Source: Plantibacter auratus (GTDB taxonomy: Bacteria > Actinomycetota > Actinomycetes > Actinomycetales > Microbacteriaceae). From it: a stretch of DNA of 64,000 nucleotides. Shown in pieces: positions 7,691 to 16,584 of this stretch. The stretch covers positions 1 through 64,000 of the forward strand of contig NZ_JBOBFV010000004.1 in NCBI RefSeq assembly GCF_050587365.1, written 5' to 3'. Below the pieces are notes generated by a model. It saw only the letters and a list, made by a program, of their open reading frames with translations, searched no databases and was not told where the DNA came from. The stretch's first letter is position 1, and each line of letters starts with the position of its first letter. Position numbers and translations under genes: made by a program.

Positions 7691-9141
7691 ATCGCCCGGG
7701 CGTTCGCCGTCGCGAATGCGGGGTCGGCGTACGTGTCGAGCCACGCCGCGAACGGATGCTCCGCGTGCGATGCGCCGACGAGCCGCTCGCCGAGATCCTG
7801 ATAGATCCAGTAGCAGGGCAACACGGCGGCGACCACCCGACCGTAGTCGCCGTCGACGGTCGCCGCGTGCAGGTGGTCGAGGTAGGCCGTGGTCGTCGCC
7901 GACGGCTCCACATCCATACCGCCGACGGCATACGTGCTGAGCCAGGTGCGATGCAGCTCCATCTCGGCCTCGATGGAGCCCGCCGCGCCGGTCGCCCAGA
8001 ACACCTGTTCCTCGGCCGTCGGCGCCAGTGCACTCGCTCGCGCAAGGACCCGCGAATAGGCCCGCAGGTAGATCGCGTCCTGCTGCAGGTACCAGGCGAA
8101 CCGGGCTGGATCGAGGGTGCCGTCCGCGAGCGTCGTCACGAACGGCAGGTGGTCGATCCGGTCCCGCAGCTCGGCGATGTCCTCCCACCAGCCCGTGAGG
8201 ATGTCGGCACCGTCCTGGCGGCCCGAGGTCATCCCGGCCGACGCCCAGAGCTCGGCGAAGTGGCTGATCGGGCCGTTGCCCGAGCCGACCGCGAGCGCGT
8301 CCGCGTGCCGGAGGCTCGACGTGAGCCAGGACTTCGCCTCGCCCAGTGCCTCGGTCCACGTCCCCGACCGGGCGACGAGGGTGGCCATCGCGCTCGACAG
8401 GGAGCATCCGGTTCCGTGAGTGTTCCCTGTGTCGACTCGAAGACCGTCGAACTCGACGAGTGATCGGTCGTCGCCCAGACCACCGGCGACGTCGACGAGC
8501 GCATCCGGACACGCGCTCATCCCCGTCAGGTGCCCGCCCTTCACGAGCACGATCACGCCCGCCCGCGCCGAGACCCGTTCCGCCTGGGCGAGTGCGTCGG
8601 CCCAGCTCGTCGCCACCGGTTCGTCAGCCAACACGCCGAGCTCCGGCAGGTTCGGGGTCACGAGGTCGACGTGCGGCAGGAGCGCGCGCATGGCCGCCTC
8701 AGCGTCGCGGTGGAGGAGGCGGTCGCCGCTTGTCGCCACCATCACCGGGTCGAGGACGACGGGTCCGGTCACCGTCTCCTGCAGCCAGGTCGACACGGTG
8801 TCGATGATCGCGACGTCGCCCAGCATCCCGATCTTGACCGCGTCGATCACCACGTCGTCCGCGACCGCGTCCAACTGCTCGCGGAGGAACCCGACGGGCG
8901 GGGTGTGCACGGATCGGACGCCCCGGGTGTTCTGCGCGACGAGCGCGGTGACGACCGCCATGCCGTATCCGCCGTTCGCGGCGATGCTCTTGAGGTCGGC
9001 CTGGATCCCGGCACCACCGGTCGGGTCGGTCCCAGCGATGCTCAGCACCCGGGGTGTGTCGCGGATCGTGACGGGTCGTCGACCGTGCACCCGGTTCACG
9101 CTCGCCGACGTCGGCGTCCTCGTCTGTTCCACGGCGCTCAT
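7573..9141 (-). CDS. thiD: Bifunctional HMP-P kinase / TenA thiaminase II fusion (ThiD-TenA)
   Basis: This 522-residue two-domain enzyme of thiamine supply ends the thiM-thiE-thiD operon. Residues about 30-290 are ThiD, which phosphorylates hydroxymethylpyrimidine and its monophosphate: SIAGTDPTGGAGIQADLKS, NTRGVRSVHTPP and the anion-hole GTGCSLSSA are present. Residues about 310-522 are TenA, which releases aminopyrimidine from degraded thiamine for reuse; the cysteine in LPCYWIYQD and the glutamate in AAHEEAFF match the catalytic positions of the family. The ATG at 9141 overlaps the thiE stop by four bases (ATGA), which sets the start against a longer spurious frame. Its last 39 codons are duplicated downstream at 6839-6987. 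Confidence 0.93.
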   Translation of the reverse strand: MSAVEQTRTPTSASVNRVHGRRPVTIRDTPRVLSIAGTDPTGGAGIQADLKSIAANGGYGMAVVTALVAQNTRGVRSVHTPPVGFLREQLDAVADDVVIDAVKIGMLGDVAIIDTVSTWLQETVTGPVVLDPVMVATSGDRLLHRDAEAAMRALLPHVDLVTPNLPELGVLADEPVATSWADALAQAERVSARAGVIVLVKGGHLTGMSACPDALVDVAGGLGDDRSLVEFDGLRVDTGNTHGTGCSLSSAMATLVARSGTWTEALGEAKSWLTSSLRHADALAVGSGNGPISHFAELWASAGMTSGRQDGADILTGWWEDIAELRDRIDHLPFVTTLADGTLDPARFAWYLQQDAIYLRAYSRVLARASALAPTAEEQVFWATGAAGSIEAEMELHRTWLSTYAVGGMDVEPSATTTAYLDHLHAATVDGDYGRVVAAVLPCYWIYQDLGERLVGASHAEHPFAAWLDTYADPAFATANARAIEIVAGAAARADEAGRETMRRAFLASAAHEEAFFAEPIR

Positions 9142-9848
9142 GCCGAGACCTCGGTCCAGGCCGTGCGGAACGCCCGGGAGGCGGCCGCCGGATCGTCGGC
9201 GGCGCAGATGGCGGAGACGACGGCGAGACCAGCAGCGCCCGAGGCGTAGAGCTCGGCCGTGTCCGCCAGCGAGACACCGCCGATCGCGACGCACGGGAGC
9301 GTGGTCGCGGCGGCGATCGCGGCGAACCCCTCCACGCCGAGCGGTGCCGGGTGGTCCGGCTTGGTCGTCGTCGGGCGGATGACGCCGACGCCCAGGTAGT
9401 CGACGGTCCCGGGAGGCAGCGCTGCGACCGCGTCGAGGTGCGCCGGGGTGTTCGCCGTCAGTCCCACGACGGCGGCCTGCCCCACGATACGACGCACGGC
9501 GTCGACCGGGAGATCGCTCTGACCCACGTGGAGGCCGTGGACGACGGCACCGGCGGAACGGGCGGCGAGGAAGACATCGACCCGGTCGTCGACGAGGAGC
9601 AGCGCCCGTCCGGCGACGACCTCCGCAGCACGAAGGGTCAGGTCGAACAGCTCTCGCGCCGACGCGGCCTTCTCCCGCAGCTGGACCGCGGTCACCCCGC
9701 CGTCGACGGCTCGGCGCACGACGTCGAGGACACCGCGATCCCCGCTGGCCGAAGCATCCGTGACGAGGTAGGTGGCGATGCCGCGGCGCACGAGCTCGGC
9801 GTGCGAGCGGGCCGCGAGGACCCGGTCCGCGGTGGTCGAGGCGCTCAC
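9138..9848 (-). CDS. thiE: Thiamine-phosphate synthase
   Basis: This 236-residue TIM-barrel enzyme joins hydroxymethylpyrimidine diphosphate and thiazole phosphate to give thiamine phosphate. Visible signature parts are TAVQLREK, LLVDDRVDV, HVGQSDLP, the phosphate loop GVGVIRPTTTK and AIGGVSLAD. The start is GTG at 9848, which overlaps the thiM stop as GTGA; the stop overlaps thiD as ATGA. The operon is therefore translationally coupled from end to end and controlled by the TPP riboswitch ahead of thiM. Confidence 0.94.
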   Translation of the reverse strand: MSASTTADRVLAARSHAELVRRGIATYLVTDASASGDRGVLDVVRRAVDGGVTAVQLREKAASARELFDLTLRAAEVVAGRALLLVDDRVDVFLAARSAGAVVHGLHVGQSDLPVDAVRRIVGQAAVVGLTANTPAHLDAVAALPPGTVDYLGVGVIRPTTTKPDHPAPLGVEGFAAIAAATTLPCVAIGGVSLADTAELYASGAAGLAVVSAICAADDPAAASRAFRTAWTEVSA

Positions 9849-10696
9849 GCGATCACCGCCAGGCTGCGGACGGTGTCGGCATCGAGGAGGTGGAGGTGGT
9901 CGAGGAAGGCGGGAGCGAAAGAGCCGGGGCCGCGGCTCTCCGCAGCCGCCAGCTGCGCGGCGACCGTGTACGCGGTGGTCGCCGCGACCGTCGTCAGCAG
10001 CCGGTCGTCGTCGAGTGAGGCGAAGGCGGCGAGCACCGCGCCGAGGGCACAGCCACCGCCCGTCACGAGGGTGAGCCAGGCATGCCCGTTCGAGCAGCGG
10101 ACGATGCGCTCACCGTCGGTGATGACGTCCGTCGGGCCGGAGATCGCGACGACGGCACCCGAGGTGCGGGCGATCGCGGTGGCCGCCTCGATCGCACTGT
10201 CGACAGAGTCGGTGCTGTCGACCCCGCGACCGCCGGCGCCCAGTCCGGCGAGCGCGATGATCTCGCTGGCGTTGCCGCGCACGATTGTCGGCCGGAGGGC
10301 GAGGAGTTCGGCGGCGAGCGCCGTCCGCACCGGCAGGAAGCCGACGGCGACGGGGTCGAGCACCCACGGGGTGCCGGCGTCGTTCGCGGCGGTGGCGGCC
10401 TCGACCATGGCCTCGCGCTGCTCAGCCTGCGGCGTCCCGAGGTTGAGGAGCACGCCGGAGGCGATGCGGGCGAACGGCCCGGCCTCGGTCGGGATGTCGG
10501 TCATCGCCGGGGCGGCGCCGACGGCGAGCAGGACGTTCGCGGTGAAGTTCGTCACCACGGCGTTCGTGATCGATTGGACGAGCGGCGTGCGCTCGCGCAG
10601 GCGGTCGAGGAGGTCCCCGGACGCGCTCGCGAACTCGTCGACGGACGGCTCGTCGGTGGACGGGTGGGCAGACTGCTGCGGTGTGCGAATGCTCAT
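9845..10696 (-). CDS. thiM: Hydroxyethylthiazole kinase
   Basis: This 283-residue kinase phosphorylates the thiazole half of thiamine for salvage. Family marks are PLVQSITNAVVTNFTAN, GAAPAMTDIPTEAGPFA, the N-G-N motif region RGNASEIIALAG and the active-site cysteine in TGGGCALGAV (the usual G-T-G-C has become G-G-G-C). The start chosen is ATG at 10696 (MSIRTP) because the AAGGG ending the riboswitch lies nine bases upstream. An in-frame ATG at 10705 abuts that Shine-Dalgarno and is less likely. First gene of the riboswitch-controlled thiM-thiE-thiD operon. Confidence 0.93.
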   Translation of the reverse strand: MSIRTPQQSAHPSTDEPSVDEFASASGDLLDRLRERTPLVQSITNAVVTNFTANVLLAVGAAPAMTDIPTEAGPFARIASGVLLNLGTPQAEQREAMVEAATAANDAGTPWVLDPVAVGFLPVRTALAAELLALRPTIVRGNASEIIALAGLGAGGRGVDSTDSVDSAIEAATAIARTSGAVVAISGPTDVITDGERIVRCSNGHAWLTLVTGGGCALGAVLAAFASLDDDRLLTTVAATTAYTVAAQLAAAESRGPGSFAPAFLDHLHLLDADTVRSLAVIA

Positions 10697-10704
10697 TCGC
10701 GACA

Positions 10705-10784
10705 TCCCTTCGCTCGGACTAACGAGATCAGGTTCGACGGGTGTGTTCTCAGCCGATCGTCGTGGGATCGGCACCCCGTGTCAC
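10705..10784 (-). ncRNA. TPP riboswitch (THI element)
   Basis: Read on the minus strand the segment carries the thi-box core in order: GGGGTGCC, then GGCTGAGA, ACACCCG, GAACCTGATC, GTTAGTCCG and AGCGAAGGGA. These elements form the J3-2 and J4-5 pockets that bind thiamine pyrophosphate. The final AAGGG is also the Shine-Dalgarno of thiM, nine bases from its ATG. Ligand binding can therefore hide the ribosome site directly; no separate terminator is visible. Confidence 0.95.
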
Positions 10785-10848
10785 TCGCGACCACCCTAGC
10801 GGGTCGGCCCGGCTTCCGGTCCAGCGGGCGGGCGAGGATGATGGAGGG

Positions 10849-11358
10849 ATGGACTTCTTCGAGCTGGTCACCATCGTCTTCGAGGTCGCCGGTGTCGGGG
10901 CGATGGTCGTGGGCTTCGTGATCGCCGTGACCCTCTCGGCCCGCCTGTGGTGGAGCACGCGCGACGGCGCACGGGCTTTCCGGATGCTGCGGGAGACGAT
11001 CGGCTCGGTCATCCTGCTCGGGCTGGAGATCCTCGTGGCCGCCGACCTCGTGAAGACGGTCACGTCGACGCCCTCGCTGACCGACGCACTCGTCCTCGCG
11101 ATCATCGTCGTCATCCGCACCCTGCTGAGCTTCTCCCTGCAGATCGAGATCGAGGGCACCCTCCCCTGGAAGCGCCTGGCGACGACCGGCCCACAGCTGT
11201 TCGACCGTGCCGTCAAGCGCGGTGGCGAACGCACGCGGCGTCGCGCCGAGGAGCAGGACGTGTCGACGTCAGCCGATCCGGAAGCGGCGCCGACGGTCGC
11301 GGCGCAGGCCGTCCCTGACGATGAGGACGGCTTCCCCGAGCTCCGCAGTCGCAGCTAG
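10849..11358 (+). CDS. DUF1622 family membrane protein
   Basis: This 169-residue membrane protein matches the DUF1622 pattern: an N-terminal segment ELVTIVFEVAGVGAMVVGF, the loop RMLRETIGSVILLGLEILVAADLVKTV, and a third segment ALVLAIIVVIRTLLSFSLQIEIEG. About 60 charged residues form a cytoplasmic tail. The start is ATG 10849 (MDFFEL), the only in-frame ATG near the first membrane segment. It is divergent from the thiamine operon. Members of this family have no established role. Confidence 0.8.
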   Translation: MDFFELVTIVFEVAGVGAMVVGFVIAVTLSARLWWSTRDGARAFRMLRETIGSVILLGLEILVAADLVKTVTSTPSLTDALVLAIIVVIRTLLSFSLQIEIEGTLPWKRLATTGPQLFDRAVKRGGERTRRRAEEQDVSTSADPEAAPTVAAQAVPDDEDGFPELRSRS

Positions 11359-11368
11359 TGCGGCGCGG

Positions 11369-12052
11369 CTAGCGCGCCGCGGAGGTCGCCCAGGTGTCGC
11401 GGATGAGGTCGGGCAGCAAGCGCATGTCGTCGAAGACGTGGGTGCCGTCGCCGATGAGGCGCTCGGCGGGCGTCATGCCGCCGGCGTAGGCGTAGACCGT
11501 CATGCCGGCCGCGCGGGCAGCGAGGACGCCGACGACGCTGTCCTCGATGACCGCGCACCGCTCGGGGGCCGTGTCGAAGTCGGCGGCGGCATGAAGGAAG
11601 AGGTCGGGTGCGGGCTTGCCGACGGCGACGTCGGTCGCGCTGAAGATGCGCCCATCGAAGCGGTCGTGGATGCCCACCTGCCCGAGGTTGCGGACGACGT
11701 CGTGCAGCATCCCGTTCGAGGCGACGCACAGCGGCACCCCGGTCGCAGCGATGCCGTCGAGGGCGTCGACGACCCCGTCGACCGCCTCGAGCTCGCGTTC
11801 GCAGATGCCGCGGAACATGTCGCTCCAGCGCTGGATCCAGTCGGCCTCGAGCGGCTTCCCGAGGCGCTGCTCGACGAGCATCGCGTAGGTCTCGAGCGAG
11901 GCGCCGACGAAGAGCTCCCGCACCTCGGCCTCGGTGTAGTCGCCGCCGACCTCGTTGAGCAGCTGGAGGTTCACCCGGACGGAGATGCGTTCCGTGTCGA
12001 CGAGCGTGCCGTCGCAGTCGAAGATGACGAGGTCCGGATAGTCGACTGGCAT
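11369..12052 (-). CDS. HAD-family sugar-phosphatase-like hydrolase
   Basis: This 227-residue enzyme is a HAD subfamily IA hydrolase with an alpha-helical cap. Motif I is VIFDCDGTLVDTE with the nucleophilic Asp near residue 12. The threonine/serine motif is CVASNG, the lysine motif is VGKPAPDLF, and the acidic motif is CAVIEDSVVG. The set fits beta-phosphoglucomutase/phosphatase-type members (YniC/YfbT relatives), so small sugar phosphates are probable substrates. It ends convergently 10 bp from the DUF1622 gene, with no terminator hairpin visible between them. Confidence 0.88.
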   Translation of the reverse strand: MPVDYPDLVIFDCDGTLVDTERISVRVNLQLLNEVGGDYTEAEVRELFVGASLETYAMLVEQRLGKPLEADWIQRWSDMFRGICERELEAVDGVVDALDGIAATGVPLCVASNGMLHDVVRNLGQVGIHDRFDGRIFSATDVAVGKPAPDLFLHAAADFDTAPERCAVIEDSVVGVLAARAAGMTVYAYAGGMTPAERLIGDGTHVFDDMRLLPDLIRDTWATSAAR

Positions 12053-12132
12053 GCTCCGAGCCTAAACGACACCGCCTGCGCTGACGCCGTGCGCCATCCG
12101 GTGGTGGGCTCCGACGACGGCCGGCGCGGCGG

Positions 12133-13410
12133 TCAGCGGGCCGCGCGGACGCCCTGTCGCTGCCAGGTGACGACCATGCGTCGCGCATACTGGGTCGCCG
12201 CGACGAAGTGCCCGAGGAGTCCGAGGAGGATCGCCACGAAGCCGACCCCGCCGAAGACCCGGTAGGGCGCCGACGCCGGATCCCCGCCGCCGAGCGCGAG
12301 GCCGGTGAGCAGCGCGAAGAAGCCGACGAAGAGGAACACCGTCCGGATCTTGCCGGCGATACTCACCGGCACCTCGGGCGTCCCTCGGAACGCGACGACG
12401 GCAACGAACGCGAGCAGGAGGTCGGGGACGATCATGACCACGAACACCTGCAATGGGATGATCTGCGCGATGGCGAACGACGCGGCGACCACGACCACGG
12501 TCAGCCGGTCTGCGACCCCGTCGAGCCAGGTGCCGAGCGCGGAGACCGTGCCCATGCGGCGCGCGATCTGCCCGTCGGCGACGTCGCTCAGGAACACCAC
12601 CGCACCGACGACGAGCGCAGCCCAGTAGGAGCCGGTGATCACGAGGGCGGCGAAGACCGGGAGCAGGACGATGCGTCCTGCCGTGATCGCGTTCGGCAGG
12701 TTCTTCCAGTCGTCGTCGGAGAACAGCTGCGTGCGGAGGCGCGCGAGCGGCGTCTTCTCGTGCAGGGTCACCGGGATCATCGCCTCGTCGCCGGGGATCG
12801 CGGCACCACGGCGGAATCGGGCGATCGCGACCACCGTGACCACCACGACGAGCGCGAACAGCAGCACCCAGCCGGTGGCACCGAGGTACTGGCGAACCGT
12901 GTCGAGTGTGGCGCGGACGAGGGAGCCGACCCCGACGTAGACGGCGGACCAGAGGAGGGAGCCCAGCAGCGATGCCGCGAGGAACGACCGGTAGGGCACG
13001 CGGGCGACCCCGGCGGCGGTCGGTGTCAGGCACCGGAGCACGGGGACGAGCCTCGTGAGGAAGACGGCCTGGGCCCCGCGTCGCTCGAGCGCCTCGACCG
13101 CGCGGTCCCAGCCGTCGACGCCGAGACGCCGGACGATGGCCGAGTCACGGAGGCGACCACCGGAACGACGACCGACGAGGTAGCCGAGCTGGTCCCCGAG
13201 CGACCCGCCGAGGGCGACCGCGAGGAACAGCACGAGGGCACCGGGGGCGGAGTCGAGCATGGCCGCGAGGAGGAGCACCACCGGTTCACCGGGGACGACG
13301 AGGCCGAGCAACAGGCCGGACTCGGCGGTCGAGAACAGGAGCCCGAGGAGCCAGATCAGCGGATCGGGCAGCGCCGTCGCGGCGTCGTTCACCCACCCGA
13401 TGATGTCCAC
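12133..13410 (-). CDS. Fusion of DedA-type membrane protein and CDP-alcohol phosphatidyltransferase
   Basis: This 425-residue membrane protein joins two families. Residues 1-200 are a DedA/SNARE-associated domain: VVPGEPVVLLLAAMLDS, GGSLGDQLGYLVGRRSGG and FLTRLVPVLRCLTPTAAGVA, which in DedA proteins serve lipid scrambling or undecaprenyl-phosphate recycling. Residues about 230-420 are a CDP-alcohol phosphatidyltransferase with the complete catalytic pattern D-G-x2-A-R-x8-G-x3-D-x3-D in DGQIARRMG...GTWLDGVAD. That family makes phosphatidylglycerophosphate, cardiolipin or phosphatidylinositol phosphate. Both halves look intact. Fusing a lipid flippase-like domain to a phospholipid synthase suggests coupled synthesis and translocation, which is inference. 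Confidence 0.88.
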   Translation of the reverse strand: MDIIGWVNDAATALPDPLIWLLGLLFSTAESGLLLGLVVPGEPVVLLLAAMLDSAPGALVLFLAVALGGSLGDQLGYLVGRRSGGRLRDSAIVRRLGVDGWDRAVEALERRGAQAVFLTRLVPVLRCLTPTAAGVARVPYRSFLAASLLGSLLWSAVYVGVGSLVRATLDTVRQYLGATGWVLLFALVVVVTVVAIARFRRGAAIPGDEAMIPVTLHEKTPLARLRTQLFSDDDWKNLPNAITAGRIVLLPVFAALVITGSYWAALVVGAVVFLSDVADGQIARRMGTVSALGTWLDGVADRLTVVVVAASFAIAQIIPLQVFVVMIVPDLLLAFVAVVAFRGTPEVPVSIAGKIRTVFLFVGFFALLTGLALGGGDPASAPYRVFGGVGFVAILLGLLGHFVAATQYARRMVVTWQRQGVRAAR

Positions 13411-13448
13411 GGATCCCCGTTCAGCAGTGCGATCCGCACTCCTGGGTG

Positions 13449-13486
13449 GGGCGCGGCTCGCCCAAGTCTACGGACGAGCCGCGCCC
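13449..13486 (-). terminator. Hairpin after the LPSTG surface-protein gene
   Basis: GGGCGCGGCTCG (13449-13460) and CGAGCCGCGCCC (13475-13486) form a perfect 12-bp stem with a 14-base loop, 29 bases beyond the stop of the minus-strand gene. There is no T-run, as is usual in this GC range. Confidence 0.6.
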
Positions 13487-13514
13487 TCCCATCCCCGAGG
13501 GGTCGTTCAAACGG

Positions 13515-15758
13515 TCATTCGCCGGACAGCTCGTCCCGATTCGCGCGTCGACGACGCAGGACGGCCGCGGTGACGACACCTGCGGCACCGAGCACGAAGA
13601 GCGCTCCGGCAGCGACGATCCACGGCATCGCGTCCGCACCGGTCGACGGCAGACGACCCGAGTTGCTCGGAACCGCGGGGTCGCTCGGGTCCGCCGACGG
13701 CACGGGGACGACGGCGTCGGGAACGAGGACGAAGGCCGGTACCGAGACCACGGAACCGTCTGCGGCGACGACCGCGGTGGCCGTCGTGGCACCCTCGGCG
13801 GTGTAGCCCGCCGGGACCGCCACTGACACGTCGTAGGAGCCGGGCGCGAGGCCGTCGAGGTCGTAGGTGCCGTCGGCGTCCGTCGTGACGTCGACCGGGC
13901 CGGCCAGAGTCTCGACGGTCACGGTCACGTCCGCGATCGGAGCACCGGCGTCCGTCTCGACCGTTCCGGTGAGCCCACCGAGGACGGCGTCGGCGACGAG
14001 CACGAAGGTGGGCACCGTCTGGACCGCACCGTCCGTGCCGACGACGACGGTGGCGGTCGTGGCGCCACCCGCGGGCACCGAATACCCGGCCGGGACGGTC
14101 AGCGTGACCTCGTAGCTGCCCGGCGCCAGGTCGGCGAGCCCGTAGGAGCCCTCGGCCGTCGTGATCAGGGCGACCGGGCCGCCCGGCGTCGTCACCGTGA
14201 CCGTCGCTGCGGGCACCGGGGCGTCAGTGTTCGTCCTGACGTCGCCGATGACGGTCCCGAGGCGGGCGAGTTCGAAGTCGACCGCGTCGAGATCGGTGCC
14301 GGCGAGCTCCTCCTCCCGGGTGGCCGCTCCGGAGACGACGTATCCCTCCGGGGCGACGATCGAGACCTCGTAGGAGCCAGCGGGCAGGAGTGGGAAGCGG
14401 TAGGAACCGTCGGCGGCCGTGACGGTGCTCTCGACCCCGTTCGGACCGTCGACGCTCACGGTGACGCCGGCCACACCGACGCCGCCGGACGTGATCACCC
14501 CACCGAGACTGGGGTTCGCGACGAGCACGAAGTCCTGCTCGGTGATGGGTGTCTCGCTCCCGGCCGGCACGGTGAACGATGCCGGTGCGGTCTGCACCGC
14601 GTAGCCCGCGGGCGGCGTGATGACGACCGTGTGGTCGCCGACCGGCACGGTGTCGAAGAGGTAGTTCCCGTCGGTGTCGGTGGTGACGCTGCCCGCGCCG
14701 TCGATCGTGACCGTGGCTCCGACGATCGGCACACCGTCCGTGTCGAGCGCGGTGCCGGACACCGCGACGGGCACGATGTCCCGGACGGTGAAGTCCGCGA
14801 CGGCATCGCCGGTCGTGAGGTCGGCACCGACTCGTGAGGCGGTCACCGCGATCTTCCCGGTCGGCGGGACGAGCTGCACGGTGTAGCCGTCGGTCGCGAA
14901 GTAGCCGGCGAACGTGTAGGCGCCGCCTCCGGCGGTCGTGGTCGACGCCACCACCCGACCGTCGCGGTCGATGAGGCGGACGCCGACGCCGTCCAGCGGG
15001 CCCGTGGTCTGGTCGGTCACCGTGCCGGTCACGTCACGTGCGAGCGACGCGAACCAGGCCTGGTACACGGGAGAACCCAGGCGCTGCTGGAAGGAGAAGG
15101 TGAGGCTGGAGATCGGGGCGGAGGGCTCGAACCACCCCGCTGCACCGACGGTGTCCTGGGCGGCGTCGTTGCCGCGCAGCACCTGCGTCGCCGGGTCCCA
15201 GGTGGGTACGTCCGTCGCGGAACCGGTGCAGGACGGCTTGCCGACCAGACCGGGAGCGCAGTAGTTGAAGCCACCGTTGAACCCGAGCTCGTCGGGGGTG
15301 AGCGCCGTGCCGTCGGGGCCGATCGCCGTAACGGTGACCTGGTCGGCGTCGATGTCGCCGAGGACGAACGTCCAACCGGACGGAGGCGTGGGTGTCGCGA
15401 AGGAGTAGGTGGTTGTCGAGGGCGACGCCGCGTTGTTCGCCTTGGGCTTGAGGTTCAGGTACGGCCGATCACGGCTGCTCCCGTACTTGGCGCCGACCGG
15501 GGTCGACGCCGCCAGCCAGGTCGTTGCACCGGAGACGACACCCACGCCGCCGAGCGAGTCGCTCGTGAGCGCGGCGGTCAGGGCCGGCTGCCCGGCCAGG
15601 GTCATCGTGCCCTGGTACGACCCCGATGCACCGGAGAGCTCGGACCACGTCGCCCAGCTCGAGGTGGTCGCGGCGGAGGCCGCCGGGACGGCTGCGGTGA
15701 GGGCGAGCGCGGAGGCTCCGAGCAGGGCGAGCACAGCGGCTCCGATGCGGCGGGTCAT
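13515..15758 (-). CDS. LPSTG-anchored surface protein with five prealbumin-like repeats
   Basis: This large secreted protein (747 residues from MTRRIG) has a signal peptide ending near AASAATT. A region of about 250 residues with no recognised family follows and includes GDIDADQVTVTAIGPDG. Five beta-sandwich repeats of roughly 75-90 residues of CarboxypepD_reg/SpaA type come next, each opening like GTVTDQTTGPLDGVGV or GDVRTNTDAPVPAATV and containing SYxxxxxxPxGY. The C-terminus has LPSTG, a hydrophobic segment and RRRRANRDE, the sorting signal for covalent attachment to the cell wall by a sortase. No sortase gene is in the window. A role in adhesion is inferred from architecture. The frame opens six residues earlier, but MTRRIG gives the normal signal start. 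Confidence 0.88.
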   Translation of the reverse strand: MTRRIGAAVLALLGASALALTAAVPAASAATTSSWATWSELSGASGSYQGTMTLAGQPALTAALTSDSLGGVGVVSGATTWLAASTPVGAKYGSSRDRPYLNLKPKANNAASPSTTTYSFATPTPPSGWTFVLGDIDADQVTVTAIGPDGTALTPDELGFNGGFNYCAPGLVGKPSCTGSATDVPTWDPATQVLRGNDAAQDTVGAAGWFEPSAPISSLTFSFQQRLGSPVYQAWFASLARDVTGTVTDQTTGPLDGVGVRLIDRDGRVVASTTTAGGGAYTFAGYFATDGYTVQLVPPTGKIAVTASRVGADLTTGDAVADFTVRDIVPVAVSGTALDTDGVPIVGATVTIDGAGSVTTDTDGNYLFDTVPVGDHTVVITPPAGYAVQTAPASFTVPAGSETPITEQDFVLVANPSLGGVITSGGVGVAGVTVSVDGPNGVESTVTAADGSYRFPLLPAGSYEVSIVAPEGYVVSGAATREEELAGTDLDAVDFELARLGTVIGDVRTNTDAPVPAATVTVTTPGGPVALITTAEGSYGLADLAPGSYEVTLTVPAGYSVPAGGATTATVVVGTDGAVQTVPTFVLVADAVLGGLTGTVETDAGAPIADVTVTVETLAGPVDVTTDADGTYDLDGLAPGSYDVSVAVPAGYTAEGATTATAVVAADGSVVSVPAFVLVPDAVVPVPSADPSDPAVPSNSGRLPSTGADAMPWIVAAGALFVLGAAGVVTAAVLRRRRANRDELSGE

Positions 15759-16019
15759 GGGCGTCAGGATAAACACACATCGGTCGCCCGCGGAAGCCCG
15801 GTGTCCCTTTTCCGAGGCTCAGCCGAAACGGTGGTATCGACGGCGGCGGCACCGCAGACCCATGGACCGGACGCGCAGGATCATCCCGCGGGAGGACGGG
15901 GGATCGGGCGCGCGGGCGACGCGCCCCGGCGGCGATCCGAGGAGGCTGGAACCATCAACCGATCAGCTCCGCACCTCGCGGAGGAAGCTCCGCCACCGCG
16001 GAGGAAGGAACCCCACCTC

Positions 16020-16469
16020 ATGTCCGCCTCAGCCACCACCGAGTCCACCACGATCTCGCCCGCCGAGGACGTGACCCTGGCAGACGCCCCGACCGAAGCG
16101 TTCGGCCCCGAGCCCCTCACCCAGGCCACGCGCGCGCAGGAGGTCGCCCCGACACAGCCGACGACCCCCGTGCCCCTCGCACCCGTATCTGCCCCGACGG
16201 CCGCCGACCGCGAGAGCTCGACCCAGACGCTGTCGATCATCGCGTTCGCCCTGTCGATCGCCGCGGTCGTCGCGCCGTCGTTCGTGCTCCTGCCGATCGC
16301 CTCGCTCGTGCTCGGCATCATCGCGCTCGCCCGCAAGCCGAAGTCGAAGGGCTTCGCCCTCGCCGCCGTCATCATCTCCGGCACCATGCTGGCGCTCGCC
16401 CTGATCGTCGCCGCCGGTGCAGCCCTGCTGCTCGGGGTGTCGGTGATCAGCAGCGGCTACGCCGGCTGA
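16020..16469 (+). CDS. DUF4190-like small membrane protein
   Basis: This 149-residue protein has a Thr/Ala/Pro-rich N-terminal half (residues 1-65) and two or three hydrophobic segments after residue 72. The pattern IIAFALSIAAVVAPSFVLLP with VLGIIALARKPKSKGFALAA is that of DUF4190-type envelope proteins. The ATG follows GAGGAAGGAACCCCACCTC. The long gap upstream (15759-16019) holds no other gene and presumably contains divergent promoters. Function unknown. Confidence 0.75.
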   Translation: MSASATTESTTISPAEDVTLADAPTEAFGPEPLTQATRAQEVAPTQPTTPVPLAPVSAPTAADRESSTQTLSIIAFALSIAAVVAPSFVLLPIASLVLGIIALARKPKSKGFALAAVIISGTMLALALIVAAGAALLLGVSVISSGYAG

Positions 16470-16484
16470 CTCGGTCTCCCACCC

Positions 16485-16517
16485 GACGCCCGTCCGCTCC
16501 TCGAGCGGACGGGCGTC
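16485..16517 (+). terminator. Strong hairpin after the DUF4190-like gene
   Basis: GACGCCCGTCCGCT (16485-16498) and its exact complement (16504-16517) form a 14-bp stem with a 5-base loop, 16 bases after the stop codon. No T-tract follows. Confidence 0.7.
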
Positions 16518-16551
16518 GTGGCGTGTCCCCCGGACATCTCGGCCAGCCGTT

Positions 16552-16566
16552 GATTGTTACACAATC
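16552..16566. promoter_or_regulatory. FadR-type operator ahead of the EamA-GntR pair
   Basis: GATTGT-TAC-ACAATC is a perfect inverted repeat whose core TTGTTACACAA fits the FadR-subfamily consensus TnGTnnnACnA. It lies 18 bases before the exporter ATG. The FadR-type regulator encoded by the second gene of the same operon is the obvious ligand, which implies autoregulation. Confidence 0.7.
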
Positions 16567-16584
16567 CTGCGGCAAGCTGTCCCC

